Assembly (NCBI RefSeq): GCF_026210795.1
Contig: NC_089449.1
Span: 1,054,001 to 1,118,000 of the forward strand
Reading direction: 5' to 3'
Length of the DNA stretch: 64,000 nucleotides
Origin: Rhizophagus irregularis
Taxonomy: Eukaryota; Glomeromycota; Glomeromycetes; Glomerales; Glomeraceae
The translations under genes were made by a program, and so were the position numbers. Positions 12,359-22,840 of this stretch are shown one piece after another (position 1 is the first letter of the stretch; the number at the start of each line of letters is the position of its first letter). The notes under the pieces are model-generated. The model ran no database searches and was not told the origin of the DNA. It saw only the letters and a program-made list of their open reading frames with translations.

Positions 12359-12502
12359 TTTATCCGATAGAAAATGATTACATTATTTTTACTTATTACG
12401 GGAAAATGATTGGCTGAATAAGCCACTTCGTGGCTTATTTTCAGCCAATCATTTACCCTCCATAAGTAAAAATAATGTTATTCACTCTTTTCCATCGGAT
12501 AA
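12359..12502. repeat. near-perfect foldback palindrome
   Basis: Two arms of about 70 bases meet at 12427. The inner 20 bases of each arm (AATGATTGGCTGAATAAGCC and its complement) are almost perfect. Outer arm parts also pair (TTATCCGATAGAAAATGATT, then ATTATTTTTACTTAT, with their inverted counterparts). Single-stranded DNA or RNA would form a long hairpin. A MITE-like origin is likely; no target duplication is clear. Confidence 0.65.
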
Positions 12503-12802
12503 TAATATAATATATACTGTATTGAAACAAAAATCAAGAAAGAAAGGACAAATGGAGAAGATGAAATGATATCATACGAATGCTATGCTCTTATTTAGCA
12601 ACTCATCCTGAAAGATGGAGGTAAGAGACTATTCCTTACTGATAAGATGTTATTGCGTACCCGCCCGGTCCTTAGCCGGTCTTTGGAATATTTGAAAATG
12701 TAGCAACGTTAGATTGAGGACAAATAAACAATAAGATTCTGTAAAAACATTTTTTTACCCGGCCTTTCAATATTTTATCCGTTATTTAATCGTGCAAAGT
12801 AT

Positions 12803-14032
12803 CTATGGTTCAGTATGTTGTTTAATAAGCTCAATACACCACAAAAAAAAGATGATGATTAATTTTTAAATCTTGAATGATAAAAAAATAAATATTTCTA
12901 CTCACTTCATCGTTTCCTCCTAATCTTTCATTATGACAAACAACTTCTTGATAAGTGTTATTCCCAATAGTAAATTGAATATCATGACTACGTAGAAATT
13001 CAACTTGTCCGTTTTTAATGTAACGACAATACCTATCATAGAATTTCTTAATGCTAATATTGATAATATCATTTGATTTTAAATATCCTTGATAATTTTC
13101 TAATTTACTATGATTAAAATTCCAATACGTATGCCAATGAGAATAACAATTATTACAACTACTCACTAAAATAATAATAAATACAATAGTACTTTGGATT
13201 CAAGAAAAAATAAATTTTTAATCTATACCTTCTGTGTAATTAGTTGACGGAGAGGTACATCTACTATCTATTCCAAGAAAATTATTACTAGTAGGTTTGA
13301 CGTGTTGAAATCTTATAGAAGTATCGGCGTACGTAATCAATTCATTACCAAATTTAATTTTCCATAAAGAATTTGGATCAGGTTCTGGACCCCTACAAAA
13401 ACCTAAGAAACAATACATTAAATATTAATATACACAAAAAAATCGTAATACCAATTGTTTCGGACTTCCAGTTATATAACGTAAATTTTCATATGAACCA
13501 TCTGAACTTAAATATTTTCCTGTAGCAACATGTTTTAATGCTACAATAGATTCATTTTAATTAAATTTGATTCTTCAAAATTGATTCATTAATTGAATTC
13601 GTATTTTTCATTTTTTTATAAAATTCATTCGAAAAATAACTATTCATTGGAAGTGATTTACAAAGTTAATTCTTTTGTTCTTCTATATCATTAATTTCAG
13701 CATTATAACATAATTTGAGAAAATTTGAAATAAATTTTGAAGTATCACCACCCATACTTTCAGGAATATAATTTAATGATTGTAGTTTTCTTTTATTTGT
13801 ATTTTTAAATATTGTAAAAGAAATATCTTCTTTAAGTGCTTTACGAAGTTTAACAATACTATCAATTTCAGTTGGAAGTAAGATATTAGAATCCACCAAT
13901 GATAAAGCAAACTTCGCACGAGTGAGTTTCAAATTAGAATCCTTAATTGGTTTATAAAATTCCAAAATAATTTTGAAGGTCTTTTATCCATTCATCTGGA
14001 TGAACATTTCCATTATATTTTGGAAAATCCAT
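12803..14032 (-). pseudogene. Gag-like/MIR family, broken copy 3
   Basis: Same exon plan as copies 1 and 2, with separate lesions. (1) An extra T in a T-run near 13967 shifts the frame after the WIKDLQNY region. (2) A TAT codon has become TAA at 13666-13668, right after EEQKN. (3) A net loss of about 22 bases near 13583 removes part of the acidic block. (4) One T is missing in the run near 13558. (5) One base is lost at the start of exon 2 near 13408. (6) The last splice acceptor is destroyed (AG to TG near 12843). (7) The final exon now reads into an early TAG. Nucleotide identity with copies 1 and 2 is still high, so inactivation looks recent. The promoter block is preserved at 14033-14100. 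Confidence 0.85.
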
Positions 14033-14235
14033 TTTTTTATCGATAATGAGAGAGAAACTTTTCGGTAATAATTTCTCCGAAGATCACAATTATAAAAAAA
14101 AAATACTAATGTGATACGAGCCATTTACGGAACTAAGATTAAAAAAAACTAGTTCGAATATAAACCATAAAATAACGTATCGATATACCAAATTTTTGAA
14201 TTAAAATTAACGGAATGAACTGTTTAAATGGATAA
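14033..14235 (-). promoter_or_regulatory. conserved upstream block of broken copy 3
   Basis: Holds the same ATTGTGAT/ATTATTACCG/GTTTCTCT block as copies 1 and 2. From 14105 it carries a further stretch homologous to the region upstream of copy 2 (8600-8710), which marks these two as the most closely related duplication pair. Confidence 0.45.
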
Positions 14236-14439
14236 ACTTTAGTTTGCCCCATATATATATAAATTTTTAACGTCATTAATACATCATGGTGATCGACCAA
14301 TGAAATTATTGATATCGAAACAAAATAATCATCCATTTGGTATAAAATTATATTTATTGGTAATTAAATATAAAAAATTCGAATCAAGCTCTATATAAAT
14401 AAAATTTGATTAAATATCAACATGGATTTTTTTTTGGTT

Positions 14440-14610
14440 CAATATTATAACAAAGTTTCCGGAAAGTTCTTTCGGAAATACAGTATTATTTGTATTATTA
14501 GATATTGTAAAAATTTTTAAAGTACATTAAAAGTTTAAAAACTTTAATTTCAGCGCCGAATCTACAAATGATATAGCGAAATCAGCGTAAAATCTTTATA
14601 TGTAGGCGTA
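14440..14610 (-). pseudogene. second worn exon-1 relic of the Gag-like/MIR family
   Basis: The plus-strand text around 14490-14585 lines up with the exon-1 sequence of the neighbouring copies. TATTTGTATTATTAGATATTGTAAAA matches the FTIFKNTNK coding stretch, and GAATCTACAAATGATATAGC matches the LSLVDSN coding stretch, in the right order and spacing. No start, frame or later exons survive. It lies between broken copy 3 and intact copy 4. Confidence 0.5.
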
Positions 14611-14748
14611 AAAAGTATTTACTTTAAAAATATCGTTTAAATTTATAAAATATTGGACCGATTTTATTTTTATCAAATTGTTAACATATAATAGCTCATA
14701 TAGTAATATATATAAGGTCGCACAAATTTATATCCTAATCACAAAACT

Positions 14749-15998
14749 TTAACTATTGAAATTTTTATCAAGTTCAATACACCATTCATCATTTTCCCCC
14801 ACTGTTTCATTATGACAGACGACTTCCTGAAAAGTATCATTTTCAATAGTGAATTGAATATCATGACTACGTAAAAACCTAACTGGACCTTTATATAAAC
14901 CATTTAAATTATTAAGGCTGAGATTAATAGTATCATTTGATTTTAAATAACCTTGATGATTTTCTAATTTACTATGACTAATTTCCCAGTTTCCATCATA
15001 ACAATTTTGTAAATTACAACTCACTATAAAAAAAAAGCAAATCATTGGTATTACCCTTTTTATTACCTTAAAAAAAGAAACTATATAGTATATATTTAAT
15101 TACCTTCTAAATTACTTGATGATGGAGATAAATTATATCTAGGTGGATTATTGCCATCGAAATCTCTTGTAAAAGGAACCCCAAGTGGTCTACTAGTAAC
15201 TTTATGATGTAACAAGTAATTACTAGTTTCGGTATAAGAAGCTAATACCTTGTTATTATTTTTATTATTTAAATTAAAAAATCTAATATTCCACAAAGCA
15301 TTTGGATCAAGATTCGAATTTCCTGCAAAAACCTAAATTGTTCGTTTAAAAAAGAAATGTTTAAAAATTATTCTTTTATTTGAAGATTACGATAAAAGAT
15401 GTACTGTAATTACCAATTGATTCTTGCCTCTAGTCGTATAATTTAAATCTAAAACGGATGTTAAATATTTTCCTGTAGGAACATGTTTTAAAGTTACAGT
15501 AGATTCATGTTTAATCAGATTTGCTTCGTCCGTAATAATCTCTTCAAATTCTTTAATTAATTCATTCATTGAATTAACATTTTCCATTCTCTTAAGAAAT
15601 TCTGTTAAAAAATAAGTATAATTATTATCAGCTGGAAGTGATTTATAAAGATATTTCTTTTGTTCTTCTATATCATTAATTTCTGCGTTATAACATAATT
15701 TACGAAATTTTAAAATAAATTTTGAATTTTTGTCATCTTTTTTAGGATTATATTTTAATGATTGTAATTTTCTCTTATTAGTAATTTTAAATACTTTGAA
15801 AGAGACATCTTCTTTAAGTGCATTACGAAGATTTTCAATATCATTAATTTCAGTTGGAAGTTTGATGGTAGGATCTATTAATGATATAGCAGTATTTAAA
15901 AATCCTCCATAATTATTTTTCCAAATATTATTATATTTTTGAATATCTTTTATCCATTCATCTGGATGAATATTTCCATCGTATTTTGGAAACCCCAT
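14749..15998 (-). CDS. Gag-like/MIR-domain protein, intact divergent copy 4
   Basis: Three exons, 15998-15414, 15332-15104 and 15023-14749, join in frame to 362 aa. The N-terminal Gag-like half (FPKYDGNIHPDEWIKDIQKY, then FILKFRKLCYNAE) and the MIR repeats (VTLKHVPTGKYLTS and a RSHDIQFTIEN unit) match the other copies, but it is clearly the most diverged. Introns 1 and 2 sit exactly where the other copies have them. Intron 3 is absent: the codons flanking it elsewhere (GGNDE and WCIEL) are fused as GENDEWCIEL. The C-terminus ends soon after, and the 5' flank lacks the shared promoter block. No signal peptide. Function unknown. Confidence 0.8.
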
Positions 15999-16266
15999 TT
16001 TTCTTTTTTTACGAAAATTTTTTTTTTTTTAAAAAAATTTATCATAATATAAATGGTTTTTTTATACGCCATAAAATTATGTAATTTTCTCATGATGTCA
16101 TGTTATCTAAGTGTCGAAATTACGCGATAATATTACCCCCTATTGGTGAAACGTTAATAATATGATTCAAAAGGAAATTTACATTAAAATATAGTATTTA
16201 CGCTGCGTGCTAATAAATATTGCACATGTTTTGCATAATATGAACTAATGAACTAAACCATAAACC
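15999..16266. other. short spacer upstream of copy 4
   Basis: T-rich run directly before the start codon, then AT-rich sequence without recognisable features. Confidence 0.4.
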
Positions 16267-16473
16267 ATATATTCTTTTAGAGTGTTCGGGTGGCTCCTCC
16301 CTACGGAAGGATCCGCCATGGGTTAGTTATGTTCGATCAACCAAGGTGACATCGTCACGTTGTGGCGGTTTGACTCGCGGTTTTAAGGAATTGTGTCTTT
16401 GTAATTTGTACCGTGGCTTCGTTCACGTTGAAATTAAAAATAAAAATAAAAATAAAATATATTCTTTTAGAGT
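16267..16473 (+). mobile_element. SINE-like insertion with 17-bp target-site duplication
   Basis: A 173-bp body (16284-16456), much richer in GC than its surroundings, ends in an (AAATA)n-type tail. It is bracketed by a perfect 17-base direct repeat ATATATTCTTTTAGAGT at 16267-16283 and 16457-16473. The first A of the right copy may belong to the tail. The body contains ATGTTCGATCAACC at about 16328, similar to a polymerase III B box (GGTTCGANTCC), and a G-rich head. Target duplication plus A-rich tail is the signature of LINE-driven retrotransposition. tRNA ancestry is inference; a short LINE 3' end is the alternative. Recent insertion is likely because the repeats are identical. Confidence 0.7.
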
Positions 16474-18020
16474 ATGTTAATCGCACAAAACATAAAATTT
16501 ATCATTCGTCGTTATTATTTATTTCGTCTCTTAGATTGGTGATCGGGATCAGATTGATGCTGCGGTCCTACGGTAAACGTGATTTTTTATTTTTATATTA
16601 TTTTTTCGTTCTTTCACCTCTTGGGTTTGGATCGGCGATATAATCATCTTTATATGATCTTTTTAATTGAATCAGTATATTTTTTTAAAAGAACATGATA
16701 ATATTATGTAAGATCCAATATAAAACAAAAATTTTATTGATTGATTTTAGACGAATTGGAATACTTTTTATAAATATTTATGATCATTAAATTTTTATTT
16801 TATTAAGACATACTCACTTTTTAAAATACACAAAAATTACTGAATGAGAAATAGGGTTGGTTTAGTTAGTGAATAGGTTTTTTTTATGCGCATTAATAAT
16901 TATATGAAAGAATTTATGTGAAATTTACATGTACCCAACATGGGTTTTATGTGAATCTGATTTATGTGTATATATAAATTTGTAAAAATATTTTTCTATA
17001 ATTATTTATACAGTATAAAAACTGATTTTCACAACGAATGTTCGCGGTATAAAACCAAATTCATTTTAAAAGACAAATCATCCCGAGAAAATATATCATT
17101 AGTATTACAGTCATCTGTGCTTTATGGTAATCTGACATTAATTACTTGAAGTAACGTTTCGAGTTCCAGGAGTAATAAATTAATGAAGTCACGTGCACAC
17201 GATCATGACTTAACTAAAAATTTGTCGTTAAAAAAACCCGTAAAGAAAAATATTTATTTTTTTTTAAGCAAATTATAAAAGAGTTTTTTTAACAGAAAAA
17301 AAATATTTTTTTAAAAAAAGATATAAGACAATGGAGGGGAGAAGGAATGAAGAGAAAAATGAAGGAAAGAAATGGGAGAAAATGAAAGGCAAAGAGCGAA
17401 AGGGAAGATTTTCGTTGGAAAAAAAAGTTTAAAAGTTAAAAATAGTTTATAATATCACGTGTATCACATGATTTCCCCATGCAGGATAATAGATCGCTGG
17501 CGGATTTTTTAACTGCATGGTAACAAATCACGGGTTTCTGCAAAGTAATCGTACTGTTGGACAGTAAATAATGCATTTTCCTTCATTTAATTGGGTAATA
17601 ATTTCTCCAATAGTTTTTTCCTTGGTACTTTTATTTAGGATTCATTTTCATTGTAAGTTCTGGACGTGGGCAAGGCCGGATGTTACTTCGTAAACTTTTA
17701 CTTTGTTAAGAAGGTATTTATATTTAAAAAAAAAAAATTATTTTTTCATAGAAAATATTATTTAAATTCACACCCAATTTCCTATCCAAGAATGTCAAAG
17801 AAATTTTCCTTTTTATTCTATAGAGAAATTTTACTTTGCATGTCAGTGATACTATTGCATGTGCTTGACAGTGCATAAAAATTTTCATTTCAAAATCCAA
17901 ATTTAGTGTTAAAATAATTTTTTTTTTTTAAATATAAATATCTTCTTAAACTCCTTTTAAAAGCAAATATAAGTTTCTTCACATATATTATTATTTTCTT
18001 TTTTTCATTTATTATTCCCA
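16474..18020. other. spacer, no gene recognised
   Basis: AT-rich. A strongly purine-biased stretch (GGAGGGGAGAAGGAATGAAG and on) lies at about 17330-17410. Nothing with coding character. Confidence 0.4.
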
Positions 18021-18818
18021 ATGGAAGGGTGTACCATTATAAATAATTCTTATTTGGTAGGACCAGGAATAAGAATTGCAGTCTACATTCAGAGCATACT
18101 AGGATTTATTAAAATATTTACGAAAGAACATAAGGCTACATCAGCAAATCTCGGGGCATTAACATCCTTCTGTTTGGTAGTAGCTGCTTTAGCCAGTCAC
18201 GCAAATTATGTATTATTATTAGAAGTATCTCAATTTGTAACGTTATTGACGTTGGCACCATTGATGTTTCCACTTATTCCATTTAGTTTAGATAGTTCTA
18301 AAGTTATTCATGTATTGTACTTGATAGTTTATTTAATGGGAGCATGTTATAACATGTGGTTATGGATAGTGCTTAAATGGAGATTGCCCAAAGAAGAATG
18401 CGGAGACAAAGTGAAATTTTTTTTTTTTACTGCCCCAGTTGATCCAGCTGACACTTTTCGAATCCTTGCAATAGAAGGACACTTTATTGCATTAGTATAT
18501 TTATTCATTTTTTTATTTTTATTATCCTGCTCGAAAATGTCTTCATGGCTTAAATATGCTGATAATGCATCGCAATTTCTTAATTTAATACAATTTAAAG
18601 GAAATGAAGGAATCATTAGCAAAAATCGTTATCGTATTTTTATATTTTATTCAATTGTGGCATTTCCAATAGCAGTACTTACAATAGCTTCAACTGAACT
18701 ATCAGTACAGAAAAGTCCGATTTCTGAAATTTGGAGATGGGGGGTTGTACAAATATTGGCTATGGTATTTGCTATGATAGATTTGTTGATTACATTTATT
18801 TATGTTATAAAAAATTGA
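18021..18818 (+). CDS. orphan fungal multi-pass membrane protein
   Basis: Single-exon frame of 265 codons with about seven hydrophobic segments (roughly residues 15-32, 45-63, 67-86, 95-117, 150-170, 205-225, 235-262). The N-terminus CTIINNSYLVGPGIRIAVYI, with a GPG(I/V)R motif before the first helix, resembles the start of uncharacterised fungal membrane proteins that begin N..LVG.G.R...Y.Q. No signal peptide. Short loops argue against a large extracellular domain. Location in plasma or an internal membrane is likely. I recognise no transporter or receptor signature, so the substrate is unknown. The open frame is intact and composition fits a real gene. Confidence 0.75.
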   Translation: MEGCTIINNSYLVGPGIRIAVYIQSILGFIKIFTKEHKATSANLGALTSFCLVVAALASHANYVLLLEVSQFVTLLTLAPLMFPLIPFSLDSSKVIHVLYLIVYLMGACYNMWLWIVLKWRLPKEECGDKVKFFFFTAPVDPADTFRILAIEGHFIALVYLFIFLFLLSCSKMSSWLKYADNASQFLNLIQFKGNEGIISKNRYRIFIFYSIVAFPIAVLTIASTELSVQKSPISEIWRWGVVQILAMVFAMIDLLITFIYVIKN

Positions 18819-19726
18819 AGTTTTATAAAGAGAAAACTTAACCTATACCGGGGGGTTTAGGCTTCTTATTCTAGACCTGGGAGGTCAGATCTCCTTATCT
18901 TAGACCTTGTGGCGCAGCTGATCACATTTGTTTATAAATAAAGTAATAAACGCTACGCTCACTCTCTTTCTTTTATATTATTTTTTTTTTACACAAATTA
19001 TTTTTCTTTTTTTATATTAAATATTTTTTTATTACCATTATTTTCATAATAGTGTATATTAGAACAACAAAAAAATCTTTATCAAAAATTTTAAATAAAG
19101 TGTTGTTTCTTTGAGTTTTGGATTAAATTATTATGTATTGTTTGAAACTTCTTTCAACTAAATTTTGTGATTTTAATGGTATAATTTTAGCACTTTGATT
19201 AAATTAATTATAAAATTGTTTGAATTCAAATATTTGATAAATATTTCTAATATTTGGTTTAGTTTATTTTTTTGTCATAAAATATTCCAAGAAAAATGCT
19301 CATACTTCGTATCACATTGTGAAATATTTCTATAATAAAAAAATTAATTTAAAAATCTTGAAAATTTTCTATAAATGTTACGAGCGTATTAGCGTATTTT
19401 CTAAGATAAAAATGTTATGCGCGTATTAATATATATTATAAGAAAATATTTATGAAATTTTTCTAAGACGATTGTTACAGTACATCGTGAAAAATTTTCT
19501 AAGATAAATGTTATGCAAGATTTCGGTGGCTGATTAAACCAATCATATTTAAGGGGGTCTAGGATAAGAATCCTGAACTGAGGGTCTAGGATAAGGACGC
19601 TCTTTTATAAACTCAAACTGTTGCACAGTTGAGACATTAAATGGAATCTTAATCTTGTAAATAAAAATATCGTGCTATATTATTATTTTTTCTAATTAAA
19701 AATATCTGGCTTGATGGTTAATTTGG
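18819..19726. repeat. inverted pair of CTTATCCTAGACC motif clusters
   Basis: At about 18866-18916 the word CTTATTCTAGACCTGGGAGG is followed by CTTATCTTAGACCTTG. At about 19552-19600 the reverse complement occurs twice (GGGTCTAGGATAAGAAT, then GGGTCTAGGATAAGGAC). The clusters face each other about 700 bases apart, as the subterminal parts of a DNA element would. The interior is AT-rich with TTTTCTAAGATAAA(A)ATGTTATGC repeats at 19389 and 19497, and no gene. Confidence 0.4.
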
Positions 19727-19999
19727 TTAATTTGCGCATTTTAATAACCGATCAAAATTCCTGTCAATCACTATATCTATATCTTCGGGTGATTGCGATT
19801 TAAGAAATGGTATTACGTAGTTTTGCCAATAATCAATTTCCAATATATAACATATATTCTGTGAATTAATACTAAAAAATCCTCCCGTATTGCTATATTG
19901 CTTAGATAAATTATTTTTCCTTATGAATTTCTTCCTAACGGGGCAGAAGATACCAATTCGAATTTCCAGATAATAATGAAATTGGTAAAGTATGATCAA
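19727..19999 (-). CDS. hypothetical 90-codon frame, doubtful
   Basis: An open frame with no homology I recognise; the end (SQSPEDIDIVIDRNFDRLLK) has a protein-like composition. No supporting splice sites or promoter. It may be a fragment of a dead gene. Given only because nothing else explains the local drop in stop codons. Confidence 0.2.
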   Translation of the reverse strand: MIILYQFHYYLEIRIGIFCPVRKKFIRKNNLSKQYSNTGGFFSINSQNICYILEIDYWQNYVIPFLKSQSPEDIDIVIDRNFDRLLKCAN

Positions 20000-21090
20000 T
20001 TTCTGTAAAAATTGGAAGATGCTTGATAACTACGATGAGTTCTTGATAGAAACTTCAGTTACTGTTCCAATAACATAAGGTCCAACTTCTAATAGGGGTT
20101 ACCGCCAAAATTCAGAAAAATCATATGATCGCGAACCACATGATTTTATTACCAACATAAAATGATTTATTAGTGTAAAAAACAAAATTATTTCAAAAAA
20201 ACTAGGTTAATATTGTACAATATTTATTATTAAGGAAAAATCTTTGTAAGATATAACACCATTTCAGGTGCCTTTAAATTTCTGTAGCTTCTGTTGTTAA
20301 AGTAAAAAAGGAATTTTGAGAAACTTCTTTTGCTGGGATGTGACCAACTAATTTCTGCTTCACATGTACTTATTTAAAGATTATTGTAAAAATTCAAATA
20401 AATTTTAACCGAAAGATAAGTGATCTAGGAATTCGACATCTTTGTTCATGTCGTTTCACCTCGCTATTCATACGTCGAAATAATTTGAGCAATGCAAAGT
20501 TTTTTGTCGGAATAAATGATTTAAAAATATCCATTTGGGATCAAAGGATGAACATTAGATACATTTGCATCTATAATATTATATACTAAAAAATTTTGTT
20601 AATTTAAAAAGACAAAATTTAAAATAACAGTTTACAATACGGGAATTGCTCTCTGGGACTTCGATCACGTGACAGATTTACTTTTGATTGGCACATGAGC
20701 GCGTCATGTCATTTTCAGTATAGGTTCGTTTCCTCGATCTTTTCGGTCTCAAGGTATTTTTTATTTCATTATTTTTAGGTCCTTTAGTCCTTCCGGTTCT
20801 GCAATTAATGTTCAGTTGGTTTTCACTTTACGTTTCGTCTCAATTTTGTTTCTGTTTCATATTTCAGTTTCAATAATTTTATTTCATTTTTTTTTAGATA
20901 GTTAGTTCTTTCGGTTCTACAATTAATAAAGGTATGTTTTTTTATTTTATTTTTTATTTTTTTTATTTCGTTTCTATCTTATATTTCGTTCCTTACTAAC
21001 CAATTTTTTTTACTTTATGGTTTTATTTTTTTTACTTGGTTTCCCAACCTCCTATCATGATCATTTTTCTCTTTTTCTCTCCTGTTTACT
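20000..21090. other. spacer, later part pyrimidine-rich
   Basis: No gene. From about 20730, T-rich blocks are separated by two similar units: TAGGTCCTTTAGTCCTTCCGGTTCTGCAATTAAT near 20780 and TAGATAGTTAGTTCTTTCGGTTCTACAATTAAT near 20896. A third related unit lies near 31905-31935. They may be fragments of one dispersed element leading into the minisatellite that follows. Confidence 0.4.
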
Positions 21091-21570
21091 TCCCATCATT
21101 TCCTTTTGCCTCTCTCATCACTCCTCTTCGTCTCCCATCAACTCCTCTTCGTCTTCCCATCACTTCTTATCGTCTCCCATCGCTCCTTTTCGTCTTCCAT
21201 CACTTCTTTTCACTTCTTTTCGTCTCTCATCACTCCTTATCGTCTCCCATCACTCCTCTTCATCTTTCCATCATTCCTCTTCATTTTCCCATCACTTCTT
21301 TTCGTCTCCAATCACTCATTTTCGTCTCCCATCACTTCTTTCGTCTTCCATCACTCCTCTTCATCTTCCTATCACTTCTTTTCGTCTCCCATCACCCCTT
21401 TTTGCCTTCCATCGCTCCTCTTCGTCTCCCTTTTGTCTCTCATCACTCCTTATCATCTTCCATCACTCCTCTTCATCTTCCCATCACTCCTTTTCATCTC
21501 TTATCATGTCCTATTTCTCCTTTTTGTTTCCTATTACTTCTCATTACTCTTTTTTGTCTTCTATTACTTT
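21090..21570 (+). repeat. pyrimidine-rich minisatellite (TCCCATCACTCCTCTTCG type)
   Basis: About 20 degenerate copies of a 20-23 base unit of the form CTTCGTCTCCCATCACTCCT. The plus strand is almost pure pyrimidine with a regular A. The bias opens all three forward frames at once (frames of 188-219 codons), but these are serine/proline/histidine/leucine repeats and I do not regard them as genes. Confidence 0.75.
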
Positions 21571-21880
21571 CCATTACTCCATTGTTTCATTCTTTTTATT
21601 AGCATCTTTCTTCTTGATCATTGTAATTTACTTATCTTTTTATTTATTGTTTTTTTTATTTGTATCACTTCATTAAAAATAAATCCGGTGATTTTTTTCT
21701 TTAAAATCGTAAATGGGTGACTTAAATTTTAATATTTGCAAATAAAAAAATAAAAATAAAATTTCATTAAATAAGATTATTATTTTGAATAAATATGTTT
21801 GCAAAAAATTTTTTTTAAATAACCGATCAAAAGTTAAAAAATCAGCCATCAGCCGATTTACAATATATTGTACATCATGT
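21571..21880. other. AT-rich spacer
   Basis: T-rich decay of the minisatellite, then AT-rich sequence; nothing recognised. Confidence 0.4.
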
Positions 21881-22840
21881 GACATATTTGAAAAAAAAAA
21901 CCATGACGGTTAGCAATTCCCTTACAATACTATTAAATATACCTTTAATTCCAGCAGTTATTGGAATAGCTGTAAGTCTTTTACATCCTTCCCAATGATC
22001 TTTTCGTTTATTTACACGATTTTCTAGAATTAATTGTAAATTCAGTAATTAACTGGTGATTGTTAGAAATTCTTTTTGAATGTCATGAGAAAGCACAAGA
22101 TTTCAGAACATAGAAATCCTTCAGGTGTGAAGAATGTCAAATTTCTTTGAGGAATTGGTTTCTGATTAAGAATATATTGTAAATCAGAAAATTGAATTTG
22201 TCATTTTATTCTCCTCTGTAATTTCTTTATAATTATCAGATTCATCCAACAAGAGGCAGAAAACTTCAAATGCAGCAGTCCCTATATTTTCAGAATTTAT
22301 TTGTATTTCAACTTATTCTAATATAAATATTAGCAATTTTAGTAAAATTTAATAAAGATTTAGGATAACAAATTATTTTCATACCCAAATTTTGATCTTG
22401 ATCATCTTCATTATCAATTATTTCTGAAGCATTTGTATTATTATCTAAAGAAGTTTCATTGTAAGAAATCTGCTGCTGAATTGAATTTGAAGTACAATTA
22501 TTAATCTCAAGATAATTTGCCAATGCTTTTGCTTCATCATATCCAATTCGAATCGCTTCTTTAATGTCATCATCTGATGGCCAAGTATGTAAACATTCAA
22601 TAGTTTCATTAGAAATCAAAGTCCTATCAATATCAATTACATGGCCCAAAATAATTAATAATGTAAATTTTCAATTAAACTATATTTTAATTGATATAAA
22701 TTTTTACCTGCAGCTAATGTCTGATCTCTTGATATATCAATTAATCCAGCACATAGTATCTTATCTAGATATAAATCGAATAATATAAGTATCAGGATTT
22801 GAATCTTGAGTACAAAACAGGCGAGTTGGTGGCATTATTA
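21880..22840 (-). pseudogene. decayed gene of unknown family
   Basis: Coding-like pieces occur in order on minus. At 22840-22740 MPPTRLFCTQDSNPDTYIIR starts a frame that then shifts. After the shift comes LYLDKILCAGLIDISRDQTL (22770-22700). Then come 113 open codons (22649-22308), with TIECLHTWPSDDDIKEAIRI followed by GYDEAKALANYLE and an acidic low-complexity end. Finally NLQLILENRVNKRKDHWEGC and KRLTAIPITAGIKGIFNSIV (22040-21915). Frame changes and stops separate them. I do not recognise the family; a transposon-related protein is possible. Dead in this copy. Confidence 0.4.

Noticed and set aside
14139-14336. 65-codon minus frame upstream of broken copy 3
   Set aside because: It overlaps noncoding flank homologous to the region upstream of copy 2, where the frame is not conserved.
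16413-16643. 76-codon plus frame after the SINE-like body
   Set aside because: It starts inside the retroposon and runs through its A-rich tail; no protein character.
21017-21720. Three overlapping plus-strand frames of 188-219 codons
   Set aside because: They arise from the pyrimidine-rich minisatellite. The proteins are low-complexity Ser/Leu/Pro/His repeats in all frames.
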